A DNA stretch of 64,000 bases from Eulemur rufifrons (taxonomy: Eukaryota; Chordata; Mammalia; Primates; Lemuridae): positions 30,342,738 through 30,406,737 of the forward strand of contig NC_090996.1 in NCBI RefSeq assembly GCF_041146395.1, in the 5' to 3' direction. Below are positions 10,822 to 21,598 of this stretch, one piece after another. The translations under genes were made by a program, and so were the position numbers. A model generated the notes under the pieces. The model saw nothing but the letters and a program-made list of their open reading frames with translations. It did no database searches and was not told where the DNA came from. Position 1 is the stretch's first letter, and the number at the start of each line of letters is the position of its first letter.

Positions 10822-11015
10822 GCAATGTGCTGGGCTCTGTCTGGGGAAGTTTACATTCAGTCCCCATATCAGCACTCTGGGGAAGGAGTTATCTCCATCC
10901 CCTCCTACAGAGAGGCTCAGGAAGGCTTGCAGCTAGCAAGTGGTGGCAGAGGCAGGATTTGAGCCCAGTTTTGATTTTGCACCATCCGTATTTACACGAA
11001 GAAGTCAGAGAGTGT
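10822..11015 (-). mobile_element. MIR SINE, antisense
   Basis: ATGTGCTGGGCTCTGTCTGG, ATCTCCATCCCCTCCTACAG, GAGAGGCTCAGGAAGGC, AGCTAGCAAGTGGTGGCAGA and GGATTTGAGCCCAG in antisense order. Confidence 0.85.
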
Positions 11016-11144
11016 GGCAGAGATACTGACACGCTGGTCTAGGTGATTTTTCTGCCTGGAAAATTACTGAAGGGTTTTCTACTGCAGAAAAACCAATGCC
11101 TATGATTCCAATGAATATGGTGGTAAGGAACTGGATTCCTTTAA

Positions 11145-11335
11145 AAATTATTTATTTAATTTAATTTTTATTTATTTCTTAAATAGACACATAGTAATTA
11201 TACATGTTTATGGAATACAGTGAGATATTTTAATACACGTATACACTGTGTAAGGATCAAATCGATATTTAGCATTTCCATCATCTCAATCATTCTTCTT
11301 CATTCATCCAGAGCCCTGTAGAGCCGGCGGACCTG
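11145..11335 (-). mobile_element. L1 3' end fragment, antisense
   Basis: After an AT-rich start, ACACATAGTAATTATACATG, TTTATGGAATACAGTGAG and GATATTTTAATACACGTATA match the antisense terminal part of L1M-class 3' UTRs. The remaining 11336-11399 is unassigned. Confidence 0.65.
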
Positions 11336-11399
11336 CTAAGTCTATTCACTTTCCTGGAAAGGGACCTGAGAGTGTGTTTGATTCAGCCCTTTTCATCCT

Positions 11400-11738
11400 C
11401 ACGAATGAAAACACACCTCAAAACACAGTGCTGTGCAGTATGGTAGCTACTAGCCACTTGTGGCTCTTGAGCACTTAAAATGTGGCTAGTGCAAATAAGA
11501 AACTGAATCTTTAATTTTACTTAATTTAAATTTAAAGACTGCTACTTGATTCAGTTGTTGAAAAACTTTCAAGGATGCTTGGAACAACTTGAATGTGTGA
11601 ATCTATTTTTTCATTCATACATTTTATGAAATTTAACTACAAATCAACTATTTCCAGTGAAAATTTAGTATCTGAATCGAGATGTTCTGTAAGTGTAAAA
11701 TACACATTGTGTTTCGAAGTCTTAGTACAAGAGAGAAT
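11400..11738. mobile_element. Old DNA transposon (MER type), left part
   Basis: GCAGTATGGTAGCTACTAGC, CACTTGTGGCTCTTGAGCAC and TTAAAATGTGGCTAGTGCAA are the hallmark of an abundant mammalian MER DNA element. The text continues to TTTCGAAGTCTTAGTACAAG, then stops where an L1 is inserted. The remainder resumes at 12119. Confidence 0.75.
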
Positions 11739-11744
11739 GTAAAC

Positions 11745-12118
11745 TAAAATGTGGTATACGTATATCATGGAGTACTACTCAGCCATGAATGGTGAACTGA
11801 TACCTCTTGTATTAACCTGGATGGAATTGGAGACCATTCTTCTAAGTGAAGTACCACAAGAATGGAAAAACAAACACCACATGTACTCACTATTAAATTG
11901 GAACAAATTGATCAACACTTATGTGCACATATGGAAGTAACATCCATCAGAAATCAAGCAGGTGGGAGCGGGGAGGAGGGAATGGGTAAATTCATACCTA
12001 ACTGGTAAAATGCACATTATCTCAGTGACGGGCACACTTACAACCTTGACTCAAATGGTACAAAAGCAATTTATGTAACCAAAACCTTTGTACCCGTATA
12101 ATATTCTGAAATAAAAAA
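11745..12118 (+). mobile_element. Strepsirrhine L1, 5'-truncated 3' end
   Basis: Sense L1 terminal ~375 bp: GTGGTATACGTATATCATGG, AGTACTACTCAGCCATGAAT, TGGATGGAATTGGAGACCAT, a G-rich AGGTGGGAGCGGGGAGGAGG patch, GTAACCAAAACCTTTGTACC, then ATAATATTCTGAAATAAA and an A-rich tail. The tail type is that of strepsirrhine L1 families. It is inserted in the DNA transposon at 11400-12290 and is therefore younger. A 63-codon ORF here is the C-terminal trace of ORF2. Confidence 0.9.
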
Positions 12119-12290
12119 AATTTAAAAAATACTGATTACATGTTGAAATGATATCTTGGATATATTAGGTTAAATAAGATATATTATTAATATTAATTCC
12201 ACCTACTTTTAATTTTAAATGTGGCTATTAGAAAGTTTAAAATTACATATTTAGCTCACATAATATTTTTATTGCATGGTACTAGTCTAG
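12119..12290. mobile_element. Old DNA transposon (MER type), right part
   Basis: Resumes the element begun at 11400: CATGTTGAAATGATATCTTG, GATATATTAGGTTAAATAAG, AATGTGGCTATTAGAAAG and TTAAAATTACATATTTAGC, ending near a TAGTCTAGAGAATC terminus. Together with 11400-11738 this gives one nearly complete element. Confidence 0.75.
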
Positions 12291-12500
12291 AGAATCATGG
12301 GTTCATTTCCCTCTTTATTGTAATCTTCAGCTGTGAACTTGGGCCAGCTACTTTTCCCCTAAGGCCTCATTTCCACATCTGTAAGATATAGACAATACCA
12401 GGAAAGTACAGAAACAGTACGTGAATTGCATGAGATGATGCATGCAAACTTCTAAGTATGCTGGCACATAGTAGGAACTCAATAAATGCTTGTTAGATGA
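12291..12500 (+). mobile_element. MIR SINE
   Basis: AGCTGTGAACTTGGGCCAGC, TTCCACATCTGTAAGATATA and the terminus TGGCACATAGTAGGAACTCA with AATAAATG. Confidence 0.85.
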
Positions 12501-12539
12501 CTAAATTAGACCACTGGTCTAATGGAGTGGGGCTAAGTA

Positions 12540-12682
12540 GTGCTTTCTTTTTTTCTAATTGTATAAATTTTTCATGCTCACCCTAACTTTGAATAATATA
12601 TGAAAGTACGTAGACAAGTAAAAATTGCCTGGATTCCCACTACCCTATGTTAATGACTGTTATCTATTGGTGGCCCTCCTTC
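12540..12682 (-). mobile_element. L1M fragment, antisense
   Basis: ATAAATTTTTCATGCTCACC, AAAATTGCCTGGATTCCCAC and TAATGACTGTTATCTATTGG resemble the antisense L1M 3' UTR (the CACCCAGAGATAACCACTG region). Weak. Confidence 0.4.
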
Positions 12683-12689
12683 TATACAG

Positions 12690-12915
12690 ACAGCAGGGCA
12701 CAGTCCCTGTGAGCCGGGACGATGGTGCCAAATTCCAGCTCTATCACTTACTTAACTTGCCCAAATGCTTACCTAATTCCCTGTTCCTCAGTTTCCTCAT
12801 CTGTAGAGTGGAAATAATAAGGTACCTAGATCAGGTAGTTCTTAGGGGATTAAATGAGTTGATATTGATAAAACACCTAAAATAGTGTCAGGCACATAAC
12901 AAGCATTTTGTAAAC
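12690..12915 (+). mobile_element. MIR SINE
   Basis: CAGCAGGGCACAGTCCCTG, AATTCCAGCTCTATCACTTA, CTCAGTTTCCTCATCTGTAG, GGGATTAAATGAGTTGATAT and AGTGTCAGGCACATAACAAG give a near full-length copy. Confidence 0.9.
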
Positions 12916-12919
12916 ATGT

Positions 12920-13285
12920 GTTAATATTACATCTTTAAAAAAGTGTCTTTGTGCTCCCCTTGCTCACCCCACGCCCATCCCAACGTTAGCCAATATTAGG
13001 ATTTGTGTGGATGCTTCTGTCTCTTGGCCTATAGGATTGTGTATGGTTGTTGGTAATTGCTTGTTTTATAAAACTGTGATCGTATTATATGCATCTCTCT
13101 GGAATAAGGTTTTTAAAGTTATGATGTATCTATTGTGAAGTCTGCTCCACTAAGTTAATTGGTGTCAACATGTGACTAACACAATAATTCCATGACAGAG
13201 ATGTAAGTCCTTTATATATCCATTACCCTATTAATGGCCATTTTCTTTGTTTGCTGGAGATTTCTGAACATTAAAATGTTATATT
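12920..13285 (-). mobile_element. Probable decayed L1M, antisense
   Basis: Loose resemblance to antisense L1M: ATTATATGCATCTCTCTGG, then a CTATTAATGGCCATTTTC segment. No ORF. It may continue the fragment at 12540-12682 across the MIR. Confidence 0.3.
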
Positions 13286-13289
13286 GGAA

Positions 13290-14204
13290 AGGCAGGGGAG
13301 AGACTGATCTGACTAATGATACTTCCAAACTTGAGTAAGCTTTGGGGGCTGGGCTTTGGGGCTGCATGCAGCCAGAGGTTCATTTTGAGTTAAGTAACTA
13401 TCTGAAATTACCCAACAGCTAGATAATTGACCCAATTTAATTTTCCTATAGAAGGACGGCTGCTGGTTTGTCTGCCTGATCTATAGGTATGTCACTGCCT
13501 GTATTACAAACCAGTTGGCTAAGTATGAAGCTATTACTACTAATTAAAATCACTTCCCTGCAGAGTCTTCACCTCTGCACCTTGCTAGCCCACCTGCCCA
13601 CATTATCCAGGATTCACTCCCTCAGCAATGGTTAATGTGAGCCAAAAATCAATAGCTCGATTAACAATCAAGATTGGGCTTCCAGGCAACAGAGATCAGG
13701 ATCAATAAGTTATGTTCAGTGAAATTAAAGGCAGTTGTTAAGCCAACTGTTTAAAAGCTGCAGACCCAAACTACGGGGATATCCATCAAAACCCGTTGGG
13801 CTCTTTCTCTGGAGAGGCTGGAAGTACATCTTTCTTTGGTCCGTCTTCCACATGGATGGGCACCCAATGAAGCGAGCACATCTTCACCCATTTTTCTCTG
13901 AAATAAATTCCCTGGCCCCAGGACTGCCGTGGACATCCGAGATGACTTGAGGGAGCATCTTTCATTACGTACGATGCAGCGACAGCAGAGATTCAGAGTC
14001 ATCTCTCAGCATCCCCTTCAACATCTTTTGGGAGGGTGGAGCGAGTGACGTTTCCCTGCATCTTTGATCTGTTTGATATTCCCAGTGTTATAACTTTTTG
14101 ATCATTCAACCGACCGTTAATGAGCACTCAACTCTGCTTCCCTAAGCTTGACTTTTAAACTTTTGATGAGCTGAAACCTATTTATAGTTCTAGCATCATT
14201 ACTT
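13290..14204. other. Repeat-free block; conserved-element candidate 13380-14200
   Basis: No transposon recognised over 0.8 kb. It is rich in short TAAT and CAAT cores: CTACTAATTAAAATCAC near 13538 and GCTCGATTAACAATCAAGA at 13655-13673. It also has CAACCGACCGTTAATGAGC near 14107. ORFs here (71 and 83 codons) have no motif. Regulatory function is inferred from texture, not shown. Confidence 0.4.
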
Positions 14205-14478
14205 GTATTAGTTAGGATAGGCTACATGGAAGTAACAAACAGCCCCCGACATGTAACAGAAAAACACAACAGAAGTCTGTTTCCTGTTATGTAACAGAGT
14301 TGGGCAGGTAGTCAAGTTAGATGGGGGATCTTCTCAAAGTAGACGCTGAGACTCCTTCTCCTGTGTGGCTGCTCTATCCTCTAGAATCTAGTTACCATCT
14401 TCATCCATTTCATAAAGAGTGAGACTTCAAGGAGGAGGCACAACACCACTTCTTAAAAGCCCAGGCTCAAGATGTTGG
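14205..14478 (-). mobile_element. ERVL-type LTR fragment, antisense
   Basis: TATTAGTTAGGATAGGCTAC, AAGTAACAAACAGCCCCC, AGAAGTCTGTTTCCTG and CTCCTGTGTGGCTGCTCTA resemble the antisense 3' part of a common ERVL-related LTR, the same class as at 59066. Family name not certain. Confidence 0.5.
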
Positions 14479-14479
14479 T

Positions 14480-14847
14480 ACTTTAAGATGGGAGTCTGCC
14501 AAGCTCCTCATTTGCTAGTAAATTAATAAACTTCTCTTTCCTTCTCAAACCACTTGTCCTCGTTCTTCTGATGCGATCTTGGGGACAAGTGCTGAACTTT
14601 CAGTAACACGTTTCTACCAATATTCTGCTCATAAACATTTACATAATCTCCAAGACTGAGGCATTCCCTATGGCTCTCTTCTTCTGAGCTCTCACTGGAA
14701 TTGCCCTTAATACTCCATTCACAGCAATGCAGGCTTTTCCCAGCATGCACTTCAGAATTGTTCCAGCCTCTCCTCATTACCCACTTCCAAAGCCACGTCC
14801 ACATTTTGAGGTTTTTATTATAGCAACACCCCACTTCTCTGGTACCA
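14480..14847 (-). mobile_element. ERVL-MaLR internal region remnant, antisense
   Basis: On the minus strand this begins directly after an LTR end with a primer-binding-like site and runs through a leader region. Landmarks (minus strand): AATGTGGACGTGGCTTTGG, GAGGCTGGAACAATTCTGA and AGCCTGCATTGCTGTGAATG, the familiar start of MaLR internal sequences. A 120-codon ORF (14523-14885, minus) crosses the LTR-internal junction. It is not a known gag product and I regard it as fortuitous. No env-like or pol-like sequence is present. Confidence 0.7.
14828..14847 (-). other. Retroviral primer-binding-like site
   Basis: On the minus strand it reads TGGTACCAGAGAAGTGGGGT, immediately inside the LTR end. 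ERVL-group elements are known to use tRNA-Leu-like primer sites starting TGG and containing CAGGAGTGGG. This copy is mutated and is a fossil. Confidence 0.55.
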
Positions 14848-14985
14848 ATTTCTATTTTGTTTGTTCTGCTGTAACAAAATGCCACAGACTAGATAATTTA
14901 TAAACCATAGAAATTTGTTTCTTATGGTTATAGAAGCTGGAAAGTCTACATTCAAGCCATAGAATTTTATAGACTAATACAGTAT
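14848..14985 (-). mobile_element. MaLR-type LTR fragment, antisense
   Basis: GTTCTGCTGTAACAAAATGC, CACAGACTAGATAATTTATA and TATAGAAGCTGGAAAGTC match the antisense 3' part of a MaLR-type LTR. It lies at the 5' side of the internal remnant, as expected of a 5' LTR. The rest of the LTR is not recognised. Confidence 0.7.
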
Positions 14986-15590
14986 CTGGAATGAAAATTT
15001 AGCCTGATGGTCTTGACAGAAGCTTAGACACTTCGAAGAAAAAGCTCAGTGAATGTGAAGACATAGCAATAGCAATTCTCCAAAATAAAGCATGAAGAGA
15101 AGACTGTCAAAAATTAACCAAATATCAGTGACCTATGCGACAAAACCAAGCAGTTGTGAACTAAAAGTAAAATCCTAAAAAGCTGAGTGTTACACAGCGA
15201 GAAAACACAGAGATGTGCTTTGACCCAGGCAGGTGCCTTCTCCGAGTGGGTGATTTGAGGGGCTGGTAGAGGTCTCCTCGTCTCCTATCACCTAAAACCT
15301 CTGTCCTACCTATTAGCTGAAGCCTGGCATTTCTTATCCAGGGACCGGAGCTCCTCATGTCCCCAGCCACAGTAAAATCAGAGACAAAGCCTCTGTTCCT
15401 GGGAGAGGAGACACCGTGATTCTTACCAACGAAACAGTGACTGGTTTGAAATCCTCACCTGAGTCTTGTTTCTTCTTACACTGAAAAAATTAAAAAAAAA
15501 AAACAACCATATTTGCTACTTATGTTCAGTATGTATAAGATGGTAAGAGAATTCATAGTAATTAACATGAAAATCACTTGTAACCTGTAG
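14986..15590. other. Single-copy stretch with microexon-like site
   Basis: No repeat recognised apart from an A-run at 15491-15503. A minus-strand 22-nt exon-like segment (15459-15480) has acceptor-like and donor-like flanks (see findings). No coding context supports it. Confidence 0.3.
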
Positions 15591-15935
15591 ATAACAACCG
15601 GTAATACTTAGGTGTATTTTCCTCTAAATATTTCCCTATTATTATTTTAAAATATGGGGGGGGCATCTCTGATACATAATTTTGACTTAAACATACACCA
15701 TAAACATGCCTCTCCCTCATTAAAAGCCCATTGCAAGCATTATTTCCAGCGGTGGCATAATATTCCTTTTTTTCAGATGACACTGTAACTCATTTGACCA
15801 ATCTTCAATGGAATATTTATGTTGTTTTCAAATTTTCATTCTTATAAATAATGCTGGGACTACTCATTTTTGATTTCATCTATTTTTCATTACACATGTG
15901 ACAAAACTACCACACATACAATCTTGAAAAGGGGG
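15591..15935 (-). mobile_element. L1M 3' UTR fragment, antisense
   Basis: AAAAGCCCATTGCAAGCATT, GTGGCATAATATTCC, CATTTGACCAATCTTCAATG and ATAAATAATGCTGGGACTAC correspond to the antisense L1M 3' UTR (the site-opening and AATAATGCTGC block). Diverged. Confidence 0.65.
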
Positions 15936-15954
15936 GAAAATGCCAACCATCTCA

Positions 15955-16881
<927 letters not shown>

Positions 16882-16954
16882 CGTATGCATGTGTCTTTAC
16901 ACAGTTGTTAACATGCAGGGCTCACCATGCCGTGCCCTGATTTTGACTTATCTT

Positions 16955-17058
16955 GTTAGGATAGCATCTCCCCCAATCATGGTTCTCCTTGAAGAAAGGG
17001 AAAATCTCATACATTTTATATCCTCAGCCCAGTGCCTGGCACAAAACAGGCATGAATT
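16955..17058 (+). mobile_element. L2 LINE 3' end fragment
   Basis: ATGGTTCTCCTTGAAGAAAG, TATATCCTCAGCCCAGTGCC and TGGCACAAAACAGGCATGA match the L2 tail. Short. Confidence 0.6.
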
Positions 17059-17077
17059 TAACTTTAGAGGCAGTAGG

Positions 17078-17288
17078 GATTGGTAGTGGGAGCACCAGCT
17101 GTGGGTCCAGACAGCCTGGGTTTGAATCCAGGATGCGCCACTTACCAGCAAGTTAACTAACCTCACCATCCTTTACTGTTCTCATCTATTAAAGGGGGAC
17201 CAAGGTAGCACCAACCTGATAGGGTTGTTGTGAGGATTAAGTGCATAGCTCCTAGCGTGTGCGAAGCACACCGTTAATGTAAGTTTAA
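17078..17288 (+). mobile_element. MIR SINE
   Basis: GGTCCAGACAGCCTGGGTTT, GAATCCAGGATGCGCCACTT and GATAGGGTTGTTGTGAGGAT in order. First of two MIRs lying head to tail. Confidence 0.9.
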
Positions 17289-17297
17289 TTCACTTTG

Positions 17298-17552
17298 AAT
17301 TGGAGGGGGCAGTGTGTTGGTTCAAAGCATGAACCTTTGGAATTATACAGCCCTAAATTTGGCATCATTTCTGTTCTGGGACCTTCAGATGTCCTCTAAC
17401 CTCCAGGCCTTTACCAGTGAAGACACTGGTAAAATGGACCCATCATTATACTCACCTTATGGAGTCGCTATGAGGATGACACAAGGCAATGTAAGTTAAA
17501 CATTCAACACGGTGCCTGGCAGCTAGAAAATATTTAATAAATGTGAGCCAAA
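17298..17552 (+). mobile_element. MIR SINE
   Basis: GTTGGTTCAAAGCATGAACC, TGGTAAAATGGACCCATCAT, GAGTCGCTATGAGGATGACA and ACGGTGCCTGGCAGCTAGAA. Second of two same-strand MIRs. Confidence 0.8.
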
Positions 17553-18039
17553 ATTATTACCATAGAGGGAATACAGGCTTGCTATAACATATTCTGACTC
17601 CATTCTCAGAGATAATCAGCATTAGGAATTTGATGTGTCCTTCTAGACATTTTTTTTTCTTTTACAATCATAAATATCCATGTGTGTAGGTACAATTGCT
17701 GTTGCTACTTGATGCTATTTCCCTTGTTTTCGTTTTAACCCACTGGTGGCTTGAAGGTTCTCTTTTTTACTTCTGTTCTGGAAGCAGTTCCTGGTGGTAA
17801 GATAAGAGATGAAGGAAGGCTTTTTTCACCTGTTGGCAACATTGCCCCAGGGGAGGATCGATGTTTAGAGGTGGGAGGCTGGAGAGATCGCCTTGGGGTG
17901 CACATAGCTTCCTTTGCCATTTGGCTCATTTGTGTGCATTCTGCTCTTCCTGGCAGAGCTTCTGGAGGGGACTCCTTTGGCCCTGATGAACCGCCACTAC
18001 TAGTTTTTTTTTTTTTTTAAATTAAAGTTAAAATCATCA
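17553..18039. other. Single-copy with traces of L1M and a poly-T
   Basis: 17570-17720 (CATTTTTTTTTCTTTTACAA and a neighbouring AAATATCCATGTG) weakly resembles antisense L1M. The rest is unassigned. A T-run lies at 18004-18018. An ORF of 89 codons (17751-18020, plus) runs into the T-run and is not credible. Confidence 0.3.
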
Positions 18040-18415
18040 TTCTCCCTTCCCTTTTTCTTCTCCTCTTTCTGTTCCATCATCCCAGGGTGCTCTTCTCATG
18101 ACCGACTTTTTCCAATTATTTAAATTTCAGCTTAAATGTCACCTGTCAGATCTTTCCTGAAACATTTATCTGAACTATAATAGGTGGCTCTCTCCTCCAA
18201 TTATTCCCTCTTTCCCTGTTTACCTTATTAACATTTCTTACAATCAGAATTAATTATTGAATGTGCAAATTTGGTTAATTACTCATTGTTTGTTCCTGTC
18301 TCCCCAAATCTTAGTTTCAGGGCACAGGAATGATACCTCCTTCCACCCCATCAAGTATCACCACCCTCTAGCGTGGTGCCGGTGCATAGTAGATGCTCAG
18401 TAAATGTTCAGTGAG
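18040..18415 (+). mobile_element. L2 LINE 3' region
   Basis: Plus-strand L2: CAGCTTAAATGTCACCTGTC, AGATCTTTCCTGAAACATTT, CCTGTCTCCCCAAATCTTAG and GGTGCCGGTGCATAGTAGAT with GCTCAGTAAATG end. Confidence 0.85.
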
Positions 18416-18439
18416 TTCATGGATCACTGTGCAACCATA

Positions 18440-18525
18440 AACACAGGGACGGTACAATTTAAAGCAAGCGTTGCTATTTCCCATATTCAGGTCAGAAAAC
18501 TGAAGTTCAGAGAAGTTAAATGACT
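18440..18525 (-). mobile_element. MIR SINE fragment, antisense
   Basis: TATTTCCCATATTCAGGTCA, AAACTGAAGTTCAGAGAAG and TTAAATGACTT. Confidence 0.6.
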
Positions 18526-18529
18526 TTAT

Positions 18530-18780
18530 TTTTTATTTTCATCAAGAGGAAACTTATGTTGTATTTTTCTTATTTTTTAAATTAGTTATTATTTGGAAAA
18601 AGTAGTACCCATTCATGATTCAAAATGCACATAAAATTTAAAAGGTACACATCAAGGAACCGCTTAAGTAGTGTTAGCTCTTTAACCTTTTTCTCCTATC
18701 TCAAAGTTACTTTCAGAGACATTTTAGGTCTTTTGCCTTTCCCTATGAATTTAGCATCAGCTTTTCAATTCCTATAAAGA
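18530..18780 (-). mobile_element. L1M fragment, antisense
   Basis: AGTAGTACCCATTCATGATT, CAAAATGCACATAAAATTTA and AAAGGTACACATCAAGG match the antisense L1M 3' UTR block that also appears at 54215. Confidence 0.55.
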
Positions 18781-18845
18781 GGATAGGGTTGTTGTGAGGA
18801 GTAAGTATGTAGCTCCTGGCAGGTGCTAACCATGCTGTTAATCTA
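18781..18845 (+). mobile_element. MIR 3' fragment
   Basis: GGATAGGGTTGTTGTGAGGA, then TCCTGGCAGGTGCTAACC. It closely echoes 17210-17275 of the MIR upstream. Confidence 0.6.
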
Positions 18846-19661
18846 ATTTTGTTACACTGTTACTGTGATTTGGATTGGGATTGTGTTAACTCCATAGGTC
18901 AACTGAAGGAAAATTGACATTTTAACTCACTTTGATCTATTCACAAGGTTTTATCTCTCCATTTATTTAGATTTTCTTTAATTTCACTCATTAATGTTTT
19001 GTAGATTTTCAGTGTGGATCTAATCCCGCATCATTTGTCAGCTTTATCCCTAAGTATTTCATATTTTTTGATGCTACTGTAAATAGTATTTATTTTAAAT
19101 CTTCATTGTCAAATTATTTGTTGCTTCAAAATAAAAATACAATTGATTTTTGTACATTGATTTGTGTAATTATATATTTATTTTTACCTAAGTTGTTGAA
19201 TTTAGCATAAAATTATTCATAATATTTCCTTATTATCCTTTTATTATGTGTTGTGATGTCACTTTTCTCATTCTTAATATTTGTAATTTATCCCTTCTAT
19301 TCTTTCTTTTCCCTTGTAAGTCTGGCTAGAGGTTTATCAATTTTATTGATTTTTTTTTCAAAGAAGCAGCTTTTGGTTTCATTGATTTTCTTTATTATTT
19401 TTCTGTGTTCTACTTCATTGATTTCCACTTTGATCTTTGTTATTTATTTTCTTTTTCTGCTTACTTTTGCTTTAGTTTTCTTTTTCTAGTTTCCTATAGC
19501 AGAAGCTGAGGCCACGAATTTGAGACTTTTCTTCCTTCCTTTTCTTCTAATATAGGCATTTAGGATATACATTTTCCTCTACGTACTGCTTTAGTTGCAT
19601 TCTGCAAATTTTGATATGTATGTTTCCTTTTTTATTTACTTCAAAATGCTTTCCAGTTTTC

Positions 19662-20002
<341 letters not shown>

Positions 20003-20352
20003 CAGTTTTCTTTTTTATTTTTAACTTGACCCTTAGACTATTTAGAATTGTATTTAGTTTCCAAATATTTGAGTATTTCCAGATGTCTTACTTCCTAGAT
20101 GTCTTTCTTTTATTGATTTGTAATTTCACTCCACTGTGGTCAGAGAACATCCTTTGGATGACTTAAATTTTTTCAAATTGAGATATGTTTTATGATACAT
20201 GAAATTGTTTATTTAGGTGAATGTTCCATTGCACTTTAGAAGACTGTGTACCCCTGTTGGATGAGTGGTTCTACAAATCAGATCACTTAGGTCAAGTTGG
20301 CTGTTAGTGTTGTTCAAGTCTCATATGCTTGCTGATTTGTTTGCTTATTCTA

Positions 20353-20595
20353 TCAATTATTGAGAAAATATTTTAAAAAATTTCTTAATATAATTGTGGA
20401 ATTGTCTATGTCTTCTTGAAATTTTATTATTTTTTGCTTTATATATTTTGAAACTTTGTTATTAAGTGCATAAATGTTTAGGATTGTCATGTCCTCTAGA
20501 TGATTTGACTCCTTTATCATTATGAAATGGCTTTCTTTTTTTCTGGTGATATTTTTTGCTCTAAAATCTACTTTATCTGATATTAATATAGACAC
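20353..20595 (-). pseudogene. L1 ORF2p endonuclease-domain relic
   Basis: An 80-codon open stretch on the minus strand. It contains ILISDKVDF, HFIMIKES and MTILNIYALNNKVSKYIKQK, which align with the L1 endonuclease motifs around ISDKTDF, HYIMVKGS and LTILNIYAPN. The family protein is a DNA-nicking apurinic-like endonuclease joined to a reverse transcriptase of about 1,275 residues. This piece is under 7% of it, has no catalytic reverse transcriptase, and the reading frame is lost on both sides. The chosen start is merely the first ATG of the open stretch. Confidence 0.85.
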
Positions 20596-21299
20596 CCCAG
20601 CTTTCTATTGACTGGTATTATTATAGCATATCTTTTCTTATCAATTTACTTTAAACTTATTTGTGCCTATATTTAAAGTACCTTTCTTGTAGGAAGCACA
20701 TAGTCAGATCTTGCTTTTTTATCTAATTTGAAAATCTCTGCCTTTTATTTGGAAGTGGTAAGCCCATATAAATTCAGAGTGACTATTGATACAATTGAGT
20801 TTGAATCTTTCATCTTATTGCTTGTCTTCTAACTGTCCTATCTGTTCTTTGTTCCCCTTTTCTTTTTTCCTCACTTCTTTTGAATAATTGAATTTTTATG
20901 ATTTAATCTTACCTCTCTTATTGGCTGGTTATAACTTTTTGTTTTGTTATTTTGTATGGTTGTTTTAGGGTTTGTAGTGTATATATAACTTAGCACAATC
21001 TATTTTCAAGGATATTTCACCACTTCATGTATAGTATATGTCTCTTCATGCTTTATGTTGTATTTACCATATCATTTACCTACCCATATATTCTGAACTT
21101 CAAACCTTTTTTGACTGTTAAAAGTCAATTATGTTTCAAAAATATTTAAATAAGAGACAATTTTATGTATTTACTTCTAGTGTTCACCATTCCTTTGAGT
21201 AGATCTATTTCTATCTGCTGTAATTTTCCTTCTTCCTGAGGGAACTTTTAGCATTTCTTGAAGTGCAGCTCTGCTGGAGAGAAATTCTTTTGTTTTGTT

Positions 21300-21598
21300 T
21301 TTTTAAGAGACAGGGTCTCACTCTGTTACACAGGCTGGCATACAGTGACTGATCATAACTCACTGTAACCTCAAATTCCGGGGCCCAAACAATCTTCTTG
21401 CCTCAGCCTCCTGAGTAGCTAGGACTACAGGTGTGTGCCACCACTCCTGGCTAATTTTTTTTTTTTTTTTTACTTTTTGTCAAAATAGGATCTTGCTATG
21501 TTGCTGAGGCTGGTCTCAAACTCCAGGCTTCAAGCAATCCTCCCACTTCAGCCTCCCAAAGTGCTGGGATTACAAGTGTGAGCCACTGCACCTGGCCT
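21300..21598 (-). mobile_element. AluJ-like SINE, antisense
   Basis: AAGAGACAGGGTCTCACTCT, AGCCTCCTGAGTAGCTAGGA, T-rich linker 21456-21471 and TGAGCCACTGCACCTGGCC. It has the older GTGCTGGGATTACA form and no lemur insert. It sits inside the L1M leader region. Confidence 0.96.

Noticed and set aside
14523..14885. 120-codon minus-strand ORF in the MaLR remnant
   Set aside because: It spans the LTR, primer site and leader, which in this family are not coding. No gag domain seen.
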